Assembly: GCF_002335805.1 (NCBI RefSeq)
Contig: NZ_NISU01000001.1
Location: 1,496,079 to 1,560,078 of the forward strand
Direction: 5' to 3'
Source of the DNA: Bacillus sp. FJAT-45350
GTDB lineage: Bacteria; Bacillota; Bacilli; Bacillales; NISU01
Length of the DNA stretch: 64,000 bases
Made by a program: the position numbers and the translations under genes. The notes beneath the pieces are model-generated. The model was not told the DNA's origin. It made no database searches and saw only the letters and a list, made by a program, of their open reading frames with translations. Of the stretch, positions 25,900-34,310 are shown one piece after another. The number at the start of each line of letters is the position of its first letter. The stretch's first letter is position 1.

Positions 25900-26594
25900 A
25901 GTTTGTTCTTCCTTTGCTGTAATGAGGTTAGGATAAATGTAATGATAAAGGCTAATGTCATTAAAATAAATGATAGGGCAATTGCTACATCAAAATTCCC
26001 TTTTGACACTTCCATTACCATTGCTGTTGTTAAAATTCTCGTATCCCCTTTTATGTTTCCGCCAACCATCATAGCAGCTCCCACTTCAGCAAGTACCCTA
26101 CCAAGTCCTGCCATAATTGCTGCCATGATAGCAAGCTTAGTCTCTCTGAGCAGTATTATTACACGCTGAAAGTTCGTTGCCCCAAGTGCTTTTAATTGCA
26201 AAAGCATTTTGTTATCAATTTGTTGAAAGGCAGCTGCAGTTAGTCCGATAATAATTGGAAGTGAGACGAGGATCTGAGCTATAATGATTGCTTGGGTTGT
26301 ATAGAGAAAACCTAAATGACCAAGTGGTCCAGAACGCCATAGTAACATCGTGATATACAATCCTGCCACAACAGGTGGTAAGCCCATACCAATATTAACA
26401 AACACCATGAGCAGTCTCTTACCCGGAAACGTTCTTAGCCCTAATAATACACCAATTGGTAGACCAAAAAGAGTACTTATGAAAATCGCAGTTAAGCAGA
26501 CCTTTAACGTCGTAAAGGTGATCTCGAAAACTTCTCGATCACCCGTTAGAATCATTTCAATTGCCCTTTGGAACCCATTAATAAATAAATCCAT
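25896..26594 (-). CDS. tupB: Tungstate ABC transporter permease
   Basis: A membrane permease of about 232 residues with five to six hydrophobic helices. The BPD-type EAA loop reads AFQQIDNKMLLQLKALGATN near residue 140, the contact site for TupC. ATG 26594 is chosen over an in-frame GTG nine bases upstream. The gene lies between tupA (23-nt gap) and tupC (4-nt overlap) in a four-gene operon with the HTH regulator. By homology the transporter should be of the TupABC class, importing tungstate with high selectivity over molybdate. Confidence 0.88.
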   Translation of the reverse strand: MDLFINGFQRAIEMILTGDREVFEITFTTLKVCLTAIFISTLFGLPIGVLLGLRTFPGKRLLMVFVNIGMGLPPVVAGLYITMLLWRSGPLGHLGFLYTTQAIIIAQILVSLPIIIGLTAAAFQQIDNKMLLQLKALGATNFQRVIILLRETKLAIMAAIMAGLGRVLAEVGAAMMVGGNIKGDTRILTTAMVMEVSKGNFDVAIALSFILMTLAFIITFILTSLQQRKNKL

Positions 26595-26617
26595 TTTCCA
26601 CACTCATTTACTAAGTT

Positions 26618-27454
26618 TTATTCTGTATAGTTAAAAAATAGTGGCTGCCCGTATTCTTCTATTCCAAATTGACGAATAATATCTTGCGCTACATCACTAA
26701 CCATAAATTCAACGAATAAAGCTCCTGCTCTACCATTGACAAGTTCATGCTTAGAATCGTTTACTTGCATGACATGATAAATATTTAAAAGGCTCTCATC
26801 ACCTTCTACATGAATAACCATATGATCAAAATTTTTCGCATGAGCGAGATATGTAGCTCGGTCTGTTAACACATAACCATCTCTTTCAGCTGCTACACGT
26901 AATGTGTTCCCCATTCCTTGTCCAGTCTCCATGTACCAATCTTCATTCTGAGGATCTAGACTAGTATCAGACCAAAGCGATAACTCCATTTTGTGCGTAC
27001 CAGAGTCATCTCCACGTGAGACAAACGTTGCTTTTGTTTCGTGAATTTTTTCGTATGCACTGCTTATATCTTCACTGTTGATAGATGCTGGGTCACTTTT
27101 CGGTCCAACAATAACAAAGTCGTTGTACATCACACGTTTACGATTTAAGACGTCCTCTGTTTCAAGTAACTTCACTTCAGCATCAGGGGCATGTGTTAGA
27201 AGGGCGTCTGCCTCACCTTGCTCACCCATTGCTAAGGCTTGTCCTGTACCTACTGCAATAGTTTTTACTCGAAGATTATACTGTTCTTCAAATAGAGGAA
27301 CTAACACATCTAGTAAACCACTATCCTGTGTACTTGTTGTCGTTGCTAGGATTAATTCCGACTCTGGTGATTGACTTGCCTCCTCACCACTTTGGCATGC
27401 GGCTAATAAAGTAACTAATACTAGTATTACTAAAATTGATATTCTTCGTTTCAC
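26618..27454 (-). CDS. tupA: Tungstate-binding lipoprotein TupA
   Basis: A 278-residue extracytoplasmic binding protein. The signal peptide ends in a lipobox (LLAAC, Cys19), so it is membrane tethered. The mature start ILATTTSTQDSGLLDVLVPLF contains TTTSTQDSG, the hallmark oxyanion-binding loop of TupA rather than ModA or WtpA. GDDSGTHKMELSLW and GMGNTLRVAAERDGYVLTDRATYLA are further family blocks. It starts with GTG 27454, 3 nt after the regulator's stop, with GAGGAAG overlapping the regulator's last codons. This is the strongest evidence that the uptake system here is for tungstate. Confidence 0.93.
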   Translation of the reverse strand: MKRRISILVILVLVTLLAACQSGEEASQSPESELILATTTSTQDSGLLDVLVPLFEEQYNLRVKTIAVGTGQALAMGEQGEADALLTHAPDAEVKLLETEDVLNRKRVMYNDFVIVGPKSDPASINSEDISSAYEKIHETKATFVSRGDDSGTHKMELSLWSDTSLDPQNEDWYMETGQGMGNTLRVAAERDGYVLTDRATYLAHAKNFDHMVIHVEGDESLLNIYHVMQVNDSKHELVNGRAGALFVEFMVSDVAQDIIRQFGIEEYGQPLFFNYTE

Positions 27455-27457
27455 TAG

Positions 27458-28372
27458 TTATCTTCCTCTCGTATCAAATATGATGTCTCCTAATTTGCTC
27501 GTGTGATACCCAGGTAACACCGAAATACTATCTGAAAATTCCTTTGAACAAACTAGCTCTAACAAAGTTGTTAGCGCAGTCTCATTTTCCTTTGTCCAGC
27601 GAAAGACGATATCAAAATCTTCTTCAACTATTGATATAAAGTCTAACCCAAGTTGCTCCGCAGCCGGACGGATTCCAAAAGCTACATCTGCTTTTCCGTT
27701 AGCAATATAAGTTGCTGTTGAAAGATGTGTCCATTCCTCTCTTTCATACCCGCTAATTCGTTTTGGGTCTATACCTTGCTCATAAAGAAACGAATCAACT
27801 AGGAGTCTTGTGCCAGAGCCTCTTTGTCTATTAACATAAGTTATTTCTTTTTTTGTTAAGTCTTTGAAGTTAGTGATTCCTTTTGGGTTGCCTTTTGCTA
27901 CGATAAAGCCCTGTTCTCTTGATGCTAAACGGACGACTGTCATTTTTTCAAGAACAAAGAACTGTTTGATAAATGGGACATTATACTCTTTAGAGTTCGG
28001 GTCGAACATATGAAGTGCACATACATCAGCTAATCCTCGGTAAAGCATCATTAACCCTTCAAAGCTCCCTATATAACTTGGTTGAATTTGAAGCGAGTTT
28101 TCATGTTGATCTACAAATCTTGTAAGTTGTTCAATGAGGAAGTCGTGACTCCCCATTAGACGAATCGGAGGACTTTCGATAGATTGGTTGTTTGTAGTTT
28201 GGTTTGCTTGTGTGCTTTTCTTGTAACGCGTAACCTCATCTGCTTCAATTCTCATTTTGTTTCCGACTTTAAATGCGTTTAACTCACCTCGCTTAATGAG
28301 TTCGTAGACGGTATGTTTTGATATTTTAAAAAGTTGTGCTACTTCATCTGGTGTATAGGTTAAAGCGTTCAA
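27458..28372 (-). CDS. HTH regulator with binding-protein-like oxyanion sensor domain
   Basis: A 304-residue, probably cytosolic transcription factor. Residues 1-52 are an excisionase/MerR-like helix-turn-helix (YTPDEVAQLFKISKHTVYEL), then a polar linker, then a PBP-like domain (about 72-304) with VAKGNPKGITNFKDL and YVNRQRGSGTRLLVD at 179-193, clearly homologous to the C-terminus of the fused MoeA. It likely senses tungstate or molybdate and controls tupABC, taking the place of ModE. TTG 28372 has AGGAGG 9 nt upstream. A 10-bp-phased T-rich repeat (28441-28500) lies in its own promoter region and is a candidate operator for autoregulation. Confidence 0.85.
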   Translation of the reverse strand: MNALTYTPDEVAQLFKISKHTVYELIKRGELNAFKVGNKMRIEADEVTRYKKSTQANQTTNNQSIESPPIRLMGSHDFLIEQLTRFVDQHENSLQIQPSYIGSFEGLMMLYRGLADVCALHMFDPNSKEYNVPFIKQFFVLEKMTVVRLASREQGFIVAKGNPKGITNFKDLTKKEITYVNRQRGSGTRLLVDSFLYEQGIDPKRISGYEREEWTHLSTATYIANGKADVAFGIRPAAEQLGLDFISIVEEDFDIVFRWTKENETALTTLLELVCSKEFSDSISVLPGYHTSKLGDIIFDTRGR

Positions 28373-28440
28373 AAAATCAACCTCCTAGTAATACTAACTT
28401 TAAAATAACTCATTATTTGTAAAAATTCAACAATTCTATG

Positions 28441-28500
28441 TTGGTTTTGTTTAGTTTTGTTTGGTTTTGTTAGATTCAATGATGTTTTGTTGCGTTTTAT
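28441..28500. promoter_or_regulatory. Helically phased 10-bp repeats upstream of the regulator-tup operon
   Basis: Consecutive 10-mers read TTGGTTTTGT, TTAGTTTTGT, TTGGTTTTGT, TAGATTCAAT, GATGTTTTGT, TGCGTTTTAT. Five of six keep G/C-TTTT-(G/A)T at the same phase, about 70-130 nt upstream of the TTG start. One-turn spacing suits cooperative binding on one DNA face, intrinsic curvature, or both. Confidence 0.55.
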
Positions 28501-28518
28501 TAAGGCTAAAAACACAAA

Positions 28519-28551
28519 AAAGACCACTAGAACTTCTCCTTGGTGGTCTTA
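28519..28551 (-). terminator. Terminator downstream of the HD-GYP gene
   Basis: AAGACCACCA pairs with TAGTGGTCTT on the minus strand, followed by TTTTTTGTG. It lies beyond the repeat elements that follow the HD-GYP stop codon. Confidence 0.75.
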
Positions 28552-28555
28552 AGGG

Positions 28556-28656
28556 GTTGGGACACAAGCTTCAATAGAGGGTGCAACGACTCCGTACGCT
28601 CATTGCTTCGAGGCCTAGACAAAAGGTCAAAAACAGACCTTTTGTCCAAGCCTCTC
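28556..28656 (-). repeat. Palindromic and structured repeat downstream of the HD-GYP gene
   Basis: A near-perfect 19-bp palindrome (28610-28654; arms around ACAAAAGGTC / GACCTTTTGT) is joined to a module containing CTTCAATAGAGGGTGCAA and, on the minus strand, GCGTACGGAGTCGTTGC. Both pieces recur at 45.2-45.4 kb in the same relative order, showing a mobile or amplified composite. Confidence 0.65.
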
Positions 28657-29754
28657 TTATAGTAACGCATCTGCTTCTGTAATCTCAAACCGTAAATTAT
28701 TAGCAGCTGATAAGTCTAGCTCATATGGTGTAACATCTCTTTTTTCTTCTTTAATAATTCGTACGACAGGTCTACCAACAACTCCAAAATTATATTTTGA
28801 TACTATTCCTTGGCGACCATCATTTAATGTAACCGTTAGACCTTGAGGATAAATAGCAACACAGTCTTTAAATAAATGAACTTGTTTATTATCAAACTGT
28901 GAGCCAGCTCCTGCATATAAGAGCTCAATTGCCTTATGAGGAAGCATCGCAGGTCGATACACTCTGTAGCTCGTTAATGCATCAAACACATCAGCAACAC
29001 TTAGTATTTTTGCATAACTATGTATTTCTTTTTCCTTTAAATTTCTTGGATACCCCGTCCCATCCACCCTTTCATGATGCTGAAGCGCACAGTGGGAAAC
29101 AGTGAGTGGAATTTCGTGTATTTTTCTCAATACGCCAAAGCCCAATTCAGAATGGGTTTTTATTTGTTCAAACTCGTCCTTAGTTAATTTATCTGGTTTA
29201 TTTAGTATATCTGCTGAAATATAGAGCTTACCAAGATCATGAAGCATAGCTCCTAAACCTATTTCTTCAATGTTTTTAAGAGGTAATCCATTTGCGATTG
29301 CTAGTTGGCATGAATAAATGGCAACGTTTACACTATGCTGGTAGACATAATGCTCCTGTATTTTGGTTGTTGCTAATAGATTGAGAGCTGTTGGATTCTC
29401 TGATAGGCAGGAAACTATATCTTTAAATATTTTTTGAAAGCTTCGCACTGTTCGTCCCGCTTTCATCATTCCCTCAATTGTTGGTGAATTTAAACCTGCT
29501 ATTGTATTTAGTCCCTCTGTTACTTGGTTTACAGCCTCATTTCGAAGCTCCAATGGCAAAGAATCAATAATATCAATTCCATCTGAAGCATCATCTTCAA
29601 CATAGATGGTGAATATTTTATATTTATGTAATTTCTTAAGTAAAGGATCCGTTAGTTCAGTTCCTTTCGATAATAATACAGTTCCATTATCACTATAAAT
29701 CGACTTTCCTAGTTTAATCCCAGCTTGACATCTATCTAACGTTAGTAAACGCAT
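28657..29754 (-). CDS. HD-GYP domain protein (probable c-di-GMP phosphodiesterase)
   Basis: A 365-residue cytosolic protein. Residues about 130-320 form an HD-GYP domain: QHSVNVAIYS, the metal-binding HDLGK, the TKDEFEQIKTHSELG helix, HHERVDGTGYP carrying the GYP signature (here with GTGYP), and ADVFDALTSYRVYR. All metal ligands seem intact, so hydrolysis of cyclic di-GMP is likely. The N-terminal 120 residues (starting RLLTLDRCQAGIKLGKSI) look like the accessory DUF3391-like domain common in these proteins. ATG 29754 has GGGGAGAAGG upstream. It is monocistronic with repeats at its 3' side. Confidence 0.88.
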   Translation of the reverse strand: MRLLTLDRCQAGIKLGKSIYSDNGTVLLSKGTELTDPLLKKLHKYKIFTIYVEDDASDGIDIIDSLPLELRNEAVNQVTEGLNTIAGLNSPTIEGMMKAGRTVRSFQKIFKDIVSCLSENPTALNLLATTKIQEHYVYQHSVNVAIYSCQLAIANGLPLKNIEEIGLGAMLHDLGKLYISADILNKPDKLTKDEFEQIKTHSELGFGVLRKIHEIPLTVSHCALQHHERVDGTGYPRNLKEKEIHSYAKILSVADVFDALTSYRVYRPAMLPHKAIELLYAGAGSQFDNKQVHLFKDCVAIYPQGLTVTLNDGRQGIVSKYNFGVVGRPVVRIIKEEKRDVTPYELDLSAANNLRFEITEADALL

Positions 29755-29925
29755 GTCCTTCTCCCCTTATCATAGCTCCTTCTCACTGCATATGAGTTTT
29801 CTTTTTTTATCTTATATTTTTATTCCCCAAGTATATTCAGTTTACTATATTATCGTATGAAGAATCGACATAATTCTTCATTAGCCTTTTAACAAGTTTT
29901 ACTCATACTATATTTTTGTCACAAA

Positions 29926-29964
29926 AAAGAACAATACGGTCAGGTTGACAACGTATTGTTCTTT
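29926..29964 (-). terminator. Terminator of the M24 peptidase gene
   Basis: A perfect 13-bp stem, AAAGAACAATACG / CGTATTGTTCTTT, followed on the minus strand by TTTTGTG. Confidence 0.85.
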
Positions 29965-29973
29965 AATTGGTTT

Positions 29974-31071
29974 TTATTTTATTATCTGTAGAGATTTAGG
30001 ATAAGAGGTTAAGCATTCAGGTCCATTCTCACCAATGAGAACATCATCTTCTATACGGACTCCACCTATTTCTGGTACATAAATTCCTGGTTCAATCGTA
30101 TAAACCATACCTTTTTGTAAACTATCTTGGTTATTTTCACTCATAGAAGGGAATTCATGAACTTCAATACCTAAACCATGACCAATGCGATGTGGGAAAT
30201 AATCACCAAATCCAGCATTGGTTATGTAGTCTCTAGCAACTTTGTCTAGTTCTCCTATTCGAGTTCCTGGTTTGCTAAGCGATAACGATAGCTCCTGAGC
30301 CCTTAATACAGTTTCATAAATTTCCTTCTGCTTTTCAGATACTTCCTTGTATACAACTGTTCGAGTAATATCAGAACAATAGCCATCTAACACGACTCCT
30401 AAATCAAATAGAACAAAGTCGCCTTTTTGGATTGTTCGAAGTCCCGGATTACCGTGCGGCTCTGCAGATTTTTCTCCTGTTAAAACCATCGTTGAAAAAG
30501 ACATTTGTTGAATACCTTTTTTCTTCAATTCATATTCGATTCTTGCGATGATTTCCGTTTCAGTCTTACCTTCACTGATTTCACTAATACCAACTTCTAC
30601 ACCGTAATCAGCTAGCTTAGCTGCTTCTTTTAAGGTCGAGATTTCTTTCTCGTCTTTCACCATTCGAAGAGTTTGAAGAGTTTCGTCAGCAGAGACTAGC
30701 TTGGCATTAGGGAATAAACCTAGTAAATTCTCGCAACGAGCATATGAAATAACATTCTTCTCGATTGCAATAGAATGTACAGAATCAATACGTTTTTCAA
30801 TAGCATTCTTTACAAGTCCCCATACATCATCAGAGTCGCTATAGCCTATTACCTCTCCATCCCAACCTGATTGACGAGCGGCTGGTACTTCCATGTTAGG
30901 ACAGATTAGAAAAGGCTCTTTGTCTGGAAAAATCCCTAAGCCTAACAGTCTTTCATGAGGTTCAGATTGGAAACCAGATAAATAAAAAACATTATATTTC
31001 GATTGAATAAATGCAAATGAATAATCTTGTTGTTTCAACCATGAGGTAAAATTATGTAAGCGTTTTTTCAT
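29974..31071 (-). CDS. M24-family Xaa-Pro dipeptidase/aminopeptidase
   Basis: From ATG 31071 the protein has 365 residues. An N-terminal creatinase-like domain (about 1-130, FIQSKYNVFYLSGFQSE) precedes the pita-bread metallopeptidase domain with the five metal ligands in order: DLGVVLDGYCSD (two Asp), GHGLGIEVHE (His), TIEPGIY (Glu) and GVRIEDD (Glu). It resembles Bacillus YqhT/YpdF prolidases that remove N-terminal residues before proline in the cytoplasm. The open frame extends to 31116, but homology begins at KKRLHNFTSWLK and a GTGGGA site precedes 31071. Monocistronic. Confidence 0.9.
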   Translation of the reverse strand: MKKRLHNFTSWLKQQDYSFAFIQSKYNVFYLSGFQSEPHERLLGLGIFPDKEPFLICPNMEVPAARQSGWDGEVIGYSDSDDVWGLVKNAIEKRIDSVHSIAIEKNVISYARCENLLGLFPNAKLVSADETLQTLRMVKDEKEISTLKEAAKLADYGVEVGISEISEGKTETEIIARIEYELKKKGIQQMSFSTMVLTGEKSAEPHGNPGLRTIQKGDFVLFDLGVVLDGYCSDITRTVVYKEVSEKQKEIYETVLRAQELSLSLSKPGTRIGELDKVARDYITNAGFGDYFPHRIGHGLGIEVHEFPSMSENNQDSLQKGMVYTIEPGIYVPEIGGVRIEDDVLIGENGPECLTSYPKSLQIIK

Positions 31072-31106
31072 AAAATCCCACTTTCTACAGCTTTTTATGT
31101 AAAATA

Positions 31107-31152
31107 AAATCCTCAATAAACACTTAGGATCTTAAGTGTAAATTGAGGATTT
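31107..31152 (-). terminator. Terminator of the hydrolase-reductase operon
   Basis: AAATCCTCAAT and ATTGAGGATTT pair; the stem is followed on the minus strand by TATTTTA. Confidence 0.7.
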
Positions 31153-31199
31153 CACTATACTAGTATCTCATTATTAGAAAATTTGTTCAATGGAAAAGT

Positions 31200-32015
31200 C
31201 TAGATAGACTTTTTTAAGTCGAACTCTTTTATTTTATGATTACTGTGTTTGTAGATAAAATTGAGTGATACCTCATTAAATTTATCAGGCTCTTCGATAT
31301 TACAAACATGTCCAGTATTTTCAAATACGATGATTTCCCCTTGAAAAGATTTGTTAACCTCTTTTTGAACTAATGGTAGGAACATATAATCCTCTTCACC
31401 CATGATGCACAATGTTGGGATAGTCAGTTTAGGATCTTTAATTGCTTTATGATTTGAATCAACATCACCTGTGATTCTAAACCATTTAATAAATTCTCGT
31501 TGATTCATTTTTTTTGCTTCTTTTCCAAATAATTCACGAGATTCTTTATGATTTTTGTTAGGCATCATAATCCAGGCAAAAAGATTATATAACCACATAT
31601 AAGGGATTACTTTTTTTACAAGGTTTCCAAGGAATATAAGAAACTTTGATCGGAAGTTAAATCCTAAAATTAACCCGCCAAGAATCATAGATTTGACTCT
31701 TTTAGGAGAGTGTTTAGCGATATTCCTAATAATTATGCTTCCTAGAGAGATACCTATAAAATGAGCGTGTTTGATGTTGAGATGGTCTAACACTTCAACA
31801 ACATCGTTACTAGTCATTGTAAAATTATAGTGATTTTCTTCCGTTTTTTCACCTGTTGATTTACCATGTCCACGTAATTCAACTAAAAGTATATTGAAGT
31901 GCTTTCTTAATTCTTTTATTTGTTTAAACCAAATGGTTGAACTTCCACCTAAGCCATGAATCATTATGACCCATTCATGTTTAGGAGACCTTTCAAAAGT
32001 CTTATAGTAAATCAT
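31200..32015 (-). CDS. Alpha/beta hydrolase
   Basis: A 271-residue alpha/beta-fold hydrolase. VIMIHGLGGSSTIWFKQI gives the oxyanion-hole HG motif, FIGISLGSIIIRN the nucleophile elbow (GxSxGS), CIMGEEDYMFLP the acid Asp and ENTGHVCNIEEPD the catalytic His, so an active serine hydrolase is expected. The substrate is unknown. It is the second gene of a pair, 19 nt after the NAD-dependent reductase, which may suggest conversion of a fatty-acyl or ester substrate. The start ATG 32015 has AGGAG upstream. No signal peptide. Confidence 0.85.
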   Translation of the reverse strand: MIYYKTFERSPKHEWVIMIHGLGGSSTIWFKQIKELRKHFNILLVELRGHGKSTGEKTEENHYNFTMTSNDVVEVLDHLNIKHAHFIGISLGSIIIRNIAKHSPKRVKSMILGGLILGFNFRSKFLIFLGNLVKKVIPYMWLYNLFAWIMMPNKNHKESRELFGKEAKKMNQREFIKWFRITGDVDSNHKAIKDPKLTIPTLCIMGEEDYMFLPLVQKEVNKSFQGEIIVFENTGHVCNIEEPDKFNEVSLNFIYKHSNHKIKEFDLKKSI

Positions 32016-32034
32016 CGGCTACTCCTGTAATAAA

Positions 32035-33099
32035 TTATTGTAATACTGCCGTTCTCTCATTCTTATATCCGGATATAATCGTTTTAAACATTTCTTCATT
32101 CATATCTAGTACCTTTTCATTTACGGTATCGAGTAACATGGTAGTATTCGTTATAGTAAAATCAATATTTCGATTAATATAGATTGAGAAATTCGAAATA
32201 AAGCTATTAAGCAGTACTTCTTCTTTAGAAAGTTTGCCACTATCAATCAGGTCAAACTCTATATTCGGTAAATCCAATACGCTCTTTATTACCTGAAACC
32301 CTTCATGATTAATTGGTGGATGTGGGTTTGTGATATGATAAATCGTTTGATTCGTTGCATGTTCTAATCCAGCCATTAATACTTTGCAAACATAATCTAC
32401 AGGAACTAGATTTTGAGTGCCATATGGATTCCCGATAATCGTAAATGTTTTATTTCGATTACTTTCAACCTTAGCCATTTTCTTTTTAAAAACTTCAATA
32501 CCCTTAAGAAAACCATATAGACCAAACATAGAGTCTGTTCTTCCGGTAACCGAATGTCCAACGATGATGGACGGTCTAAAGATAGCAACCTTCATACTTT
32601 CACTATAAGACATTACTAGGTATTCTGCCTTACATTTTGTTTCTTCATAGGAATTATTAAACTCTTGGTCTATCGGGTGTAAGATCTCATCTGCACGGTC
32701 TTTCTTTCCGAGTGTATAAGCAGTACTAATATAGTAATAGGATTTTACTCCAATTGATTTAGCGAATTCTAACGTATGCTTTGTACCAATTTGATTACTT
32801 TGATATAGCTCTTCACTTTTTTTGAAATCAAATGATAGTAGAGCCGCGATATGGTAAAAAACATCAATTTTTCCGTGTAATCGTGCATGATCTTCTACTG
32901 ACATTCCTAAAGTATTACTTGATAGATTACCTTCAATAATTTCAATTTTCGAATGCAGATGTACAGGGATTTTATCTAAAAGTTCACGACTCTTTTTTAA
33001 TGAGCGTGCCAAAACATATACATGGTGATTAGAATCTAAAAGCTGTTGAATTAACTGGGTACCTAAAAAGCCTGTACCTCCTGTTAGAAAAATATTCAT
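32035..33099 (-). CDS. NAD-binding extended SDR (thioester-reductase/male-sterility type)
   Basis: A 354-residue extended short-chain dehydrogenase. FLTGGTGFLGTQLIQQLL (4-21) is the TGxxGxxG nucleotide motif and DVFYHIAALLSFD the conserved substrate-side turn; YYYISTAYTLG followed by SYEETKCKAEYLV gives the Ser/Tyr/Lys triad region (YxxxK reads YEETK). It is closest to the NAD_binding_4 group (fatty acyl-CoA or carrier-protein thioester reductases and 3-beta-HSD-like proteins). It leads a two-gene operon with the alpha/beta hydrolase. GAGAGGAG precedes ATG 33099. Role inferred only at the level of a lipid or secondary-metabolite oxidoreductase. Confidence 0.8.
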   Translation of the reverse strand: MNIFLTGGTGFLGTQLIQQLLDSNHHVYVLARSLKKSRELLDKIPVHLHSKIEIIEGNLSSNTLGMSVEDHARLHGKIDVFYHIAALLSFDFKKSEELYQSNQIGTKHTLEFAKSIGVKSYYYISTAYTLGKKDRADEILHPIDQEFNNSYEETKCKAEYLVMSYSESMKVAIFRPSIIVGHSVTGRTDSMFGLYGFLKGIEVFKKKMAKVESNRNKTFTIIGNPYGTQNLVPVDYVCKVLMAGLEHATNQTIYHITNPHPPINHEGFQVIKSVLDLPNIEFDLIDSGKLSKEEVLLNSFISNFSIYINRNIDFTITNTTMLLDTVNEKVLDMNEEMFKTIISGYKNERTAVLQ

Positions 33100-33208
33100 C
33101 TAGTACTCCTCTCGATACCCTTTGATGAAATAGATATCGACTAATATTATACACGAAATTTACACCTTAACCAGCTTGTAAATCTTTCAATTATGTGTAC
33201 AAGATTAA

Positions 33209-34222
33209 TTATTGTAAGCTTTGATATGTCTCTCTATTACAAATAATGTAAAGAACTGCCTCGTCTGGAATTTTTTCTGCAAGACGTCTGTTAATATCTA
33301 GTAAATCTCGGTCTGCTATTAAAGTTGCACCTTGTGATAGCAAATCCTGAAATGCATCGTTATACGTAATCCATTTTTCCTTTTTTGAAATTTTATATAA
33401 ATCTTCCCCATGCTGTCTGCTTATTAATTGAGAATATACCTTACTTACTCCTTTGTATAAGGCAGAACGTACAGCTAAACTAGAAATCGTTTCTTGGGAT
33501 AAAATAAATTCATTCACATCGATATGCGAGAAGTTCGAAATATGTTTTTCAGTCATAACTTCTACTGTTGTATGAACGTCAGGTGCTAATCGGTCAACAG
33601 TTATAGCGACTAGTAATGATTTAGCATCTTTTAATGCATGCTCCTTAATTGAATCGTCCGCAAAAATAATTACGGCTTTTGCATTTGATATATTAGCCTT
33701 TTCAAAGCTAGTTTCCTCTGTCGGCTCTCCGTTAATAAAATGAACTCTATTTTCAGATAAATCGACTGGTGACTTCTCTAGAGTATCGACAATCACAATA
33801 TCTACTTCTTTATCTGAATCAAGAATTTCTTTTAGAGCGAATTCTGTTTTATTACTCCATCCAATAATAATTACATGGTTTCCATGTGTATAGCTCAATT
33901 TTCCTTCCTCCCTCATTCTTCTAAAAATTGTAAACGAGTCAATGATTTTTCCGATAACAACCCCAAGTAAACCAATTCCAAATAAGTACATGAAAATAGC
34001 AAATACTTTTCCGGCTGTCGTTTCAGGATAAAAATCTCCATACCCTACTGTTGAATAGGTTGTAAGTACATAGTAAAAAGAGTTAAAAAGAGTACCGAAG
34101 TTTTCTGGTTCAAGGATATACATTACTAAAGTACATACAATAATAAAAATTAACGTCGTAAGAAATAAAGTCAAATTCTTCATTTTTATAAGACTCAAAC
34201 TAAGCTTTCGAAAAAAATACAT
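33209..34222 (-). CDS. yugO: Potassium channel with RCK (TrkA-N) domain, YugO-like
   Basis: A 337-residue two-TM channel. TM1 is at about 18-37, the pore helix and filter TTYSTVGYGDFYPET contains the K+ selectivity sequence TVGYGD at 58-63, and TM2 is at about 72-95. A cytosolic RCK domain (GNHVIIIGWSNKTEFALKEIL onward) has a Rossmann-like fold for ligand gating. Length and layout agree with Bacillus YugO, the channel that carries electrical potassium signals in biofilms. ATG 34222 follows AAGGGA. The RCK glycine motif is atypical (GWSNKT), so nucleotide binding is uncertain. Monocistronic. Confidence 0.9.
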   Translation of the reverse strand: MYFFRKLSLSLIKMKNLTLFLTTLIFIIVCTLVMYILEPENFGTLFNSFYYVLTTYSTVGYGDFYPETTAGKVFAIFMYLFGIGLLGVVIGKIIDSFTIFRRMREEGKLSYTHGNHVIIIGWSNKTEFALKEILDSDKEVDIVIVDTLEKSPVDLSENRVHFINGEPTEETSFEKANISNAKAVIIFADDSIKEHALKDAKSLLVAITVDRLAPDVHTTVEVMTEKHISNFSHIDVNEFILSQETISSLAVRSALYKGVSKVYSQLISRQHGEDLYKISKKEKWITYNDAFQDLLSQGATLIADRDLLDINRRLAEKIPDEAVLYIICNRETYQSLQ

Positions 34223-34275
34223 GGCTATCCCTTCTTCTCTAATTAATAAGCGACTTTAGTCTCGTGTTAAATAAA

Positions 34276-34305
34276 GAGGCTGACACAAGCAGTTGCGTCA
34301 GCCTC
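34276..34305 (-). terminator. Terminator of the first GSP-synthase-like gene
   Basis: GAGGCTGAC and GTCAGCCTC form a 9-bp stem with a 12-nt loop, followed on the minus strand by TTTATTTAAC. Confidence 0.8.
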
Positions 34306-34310
34306 AGAAC

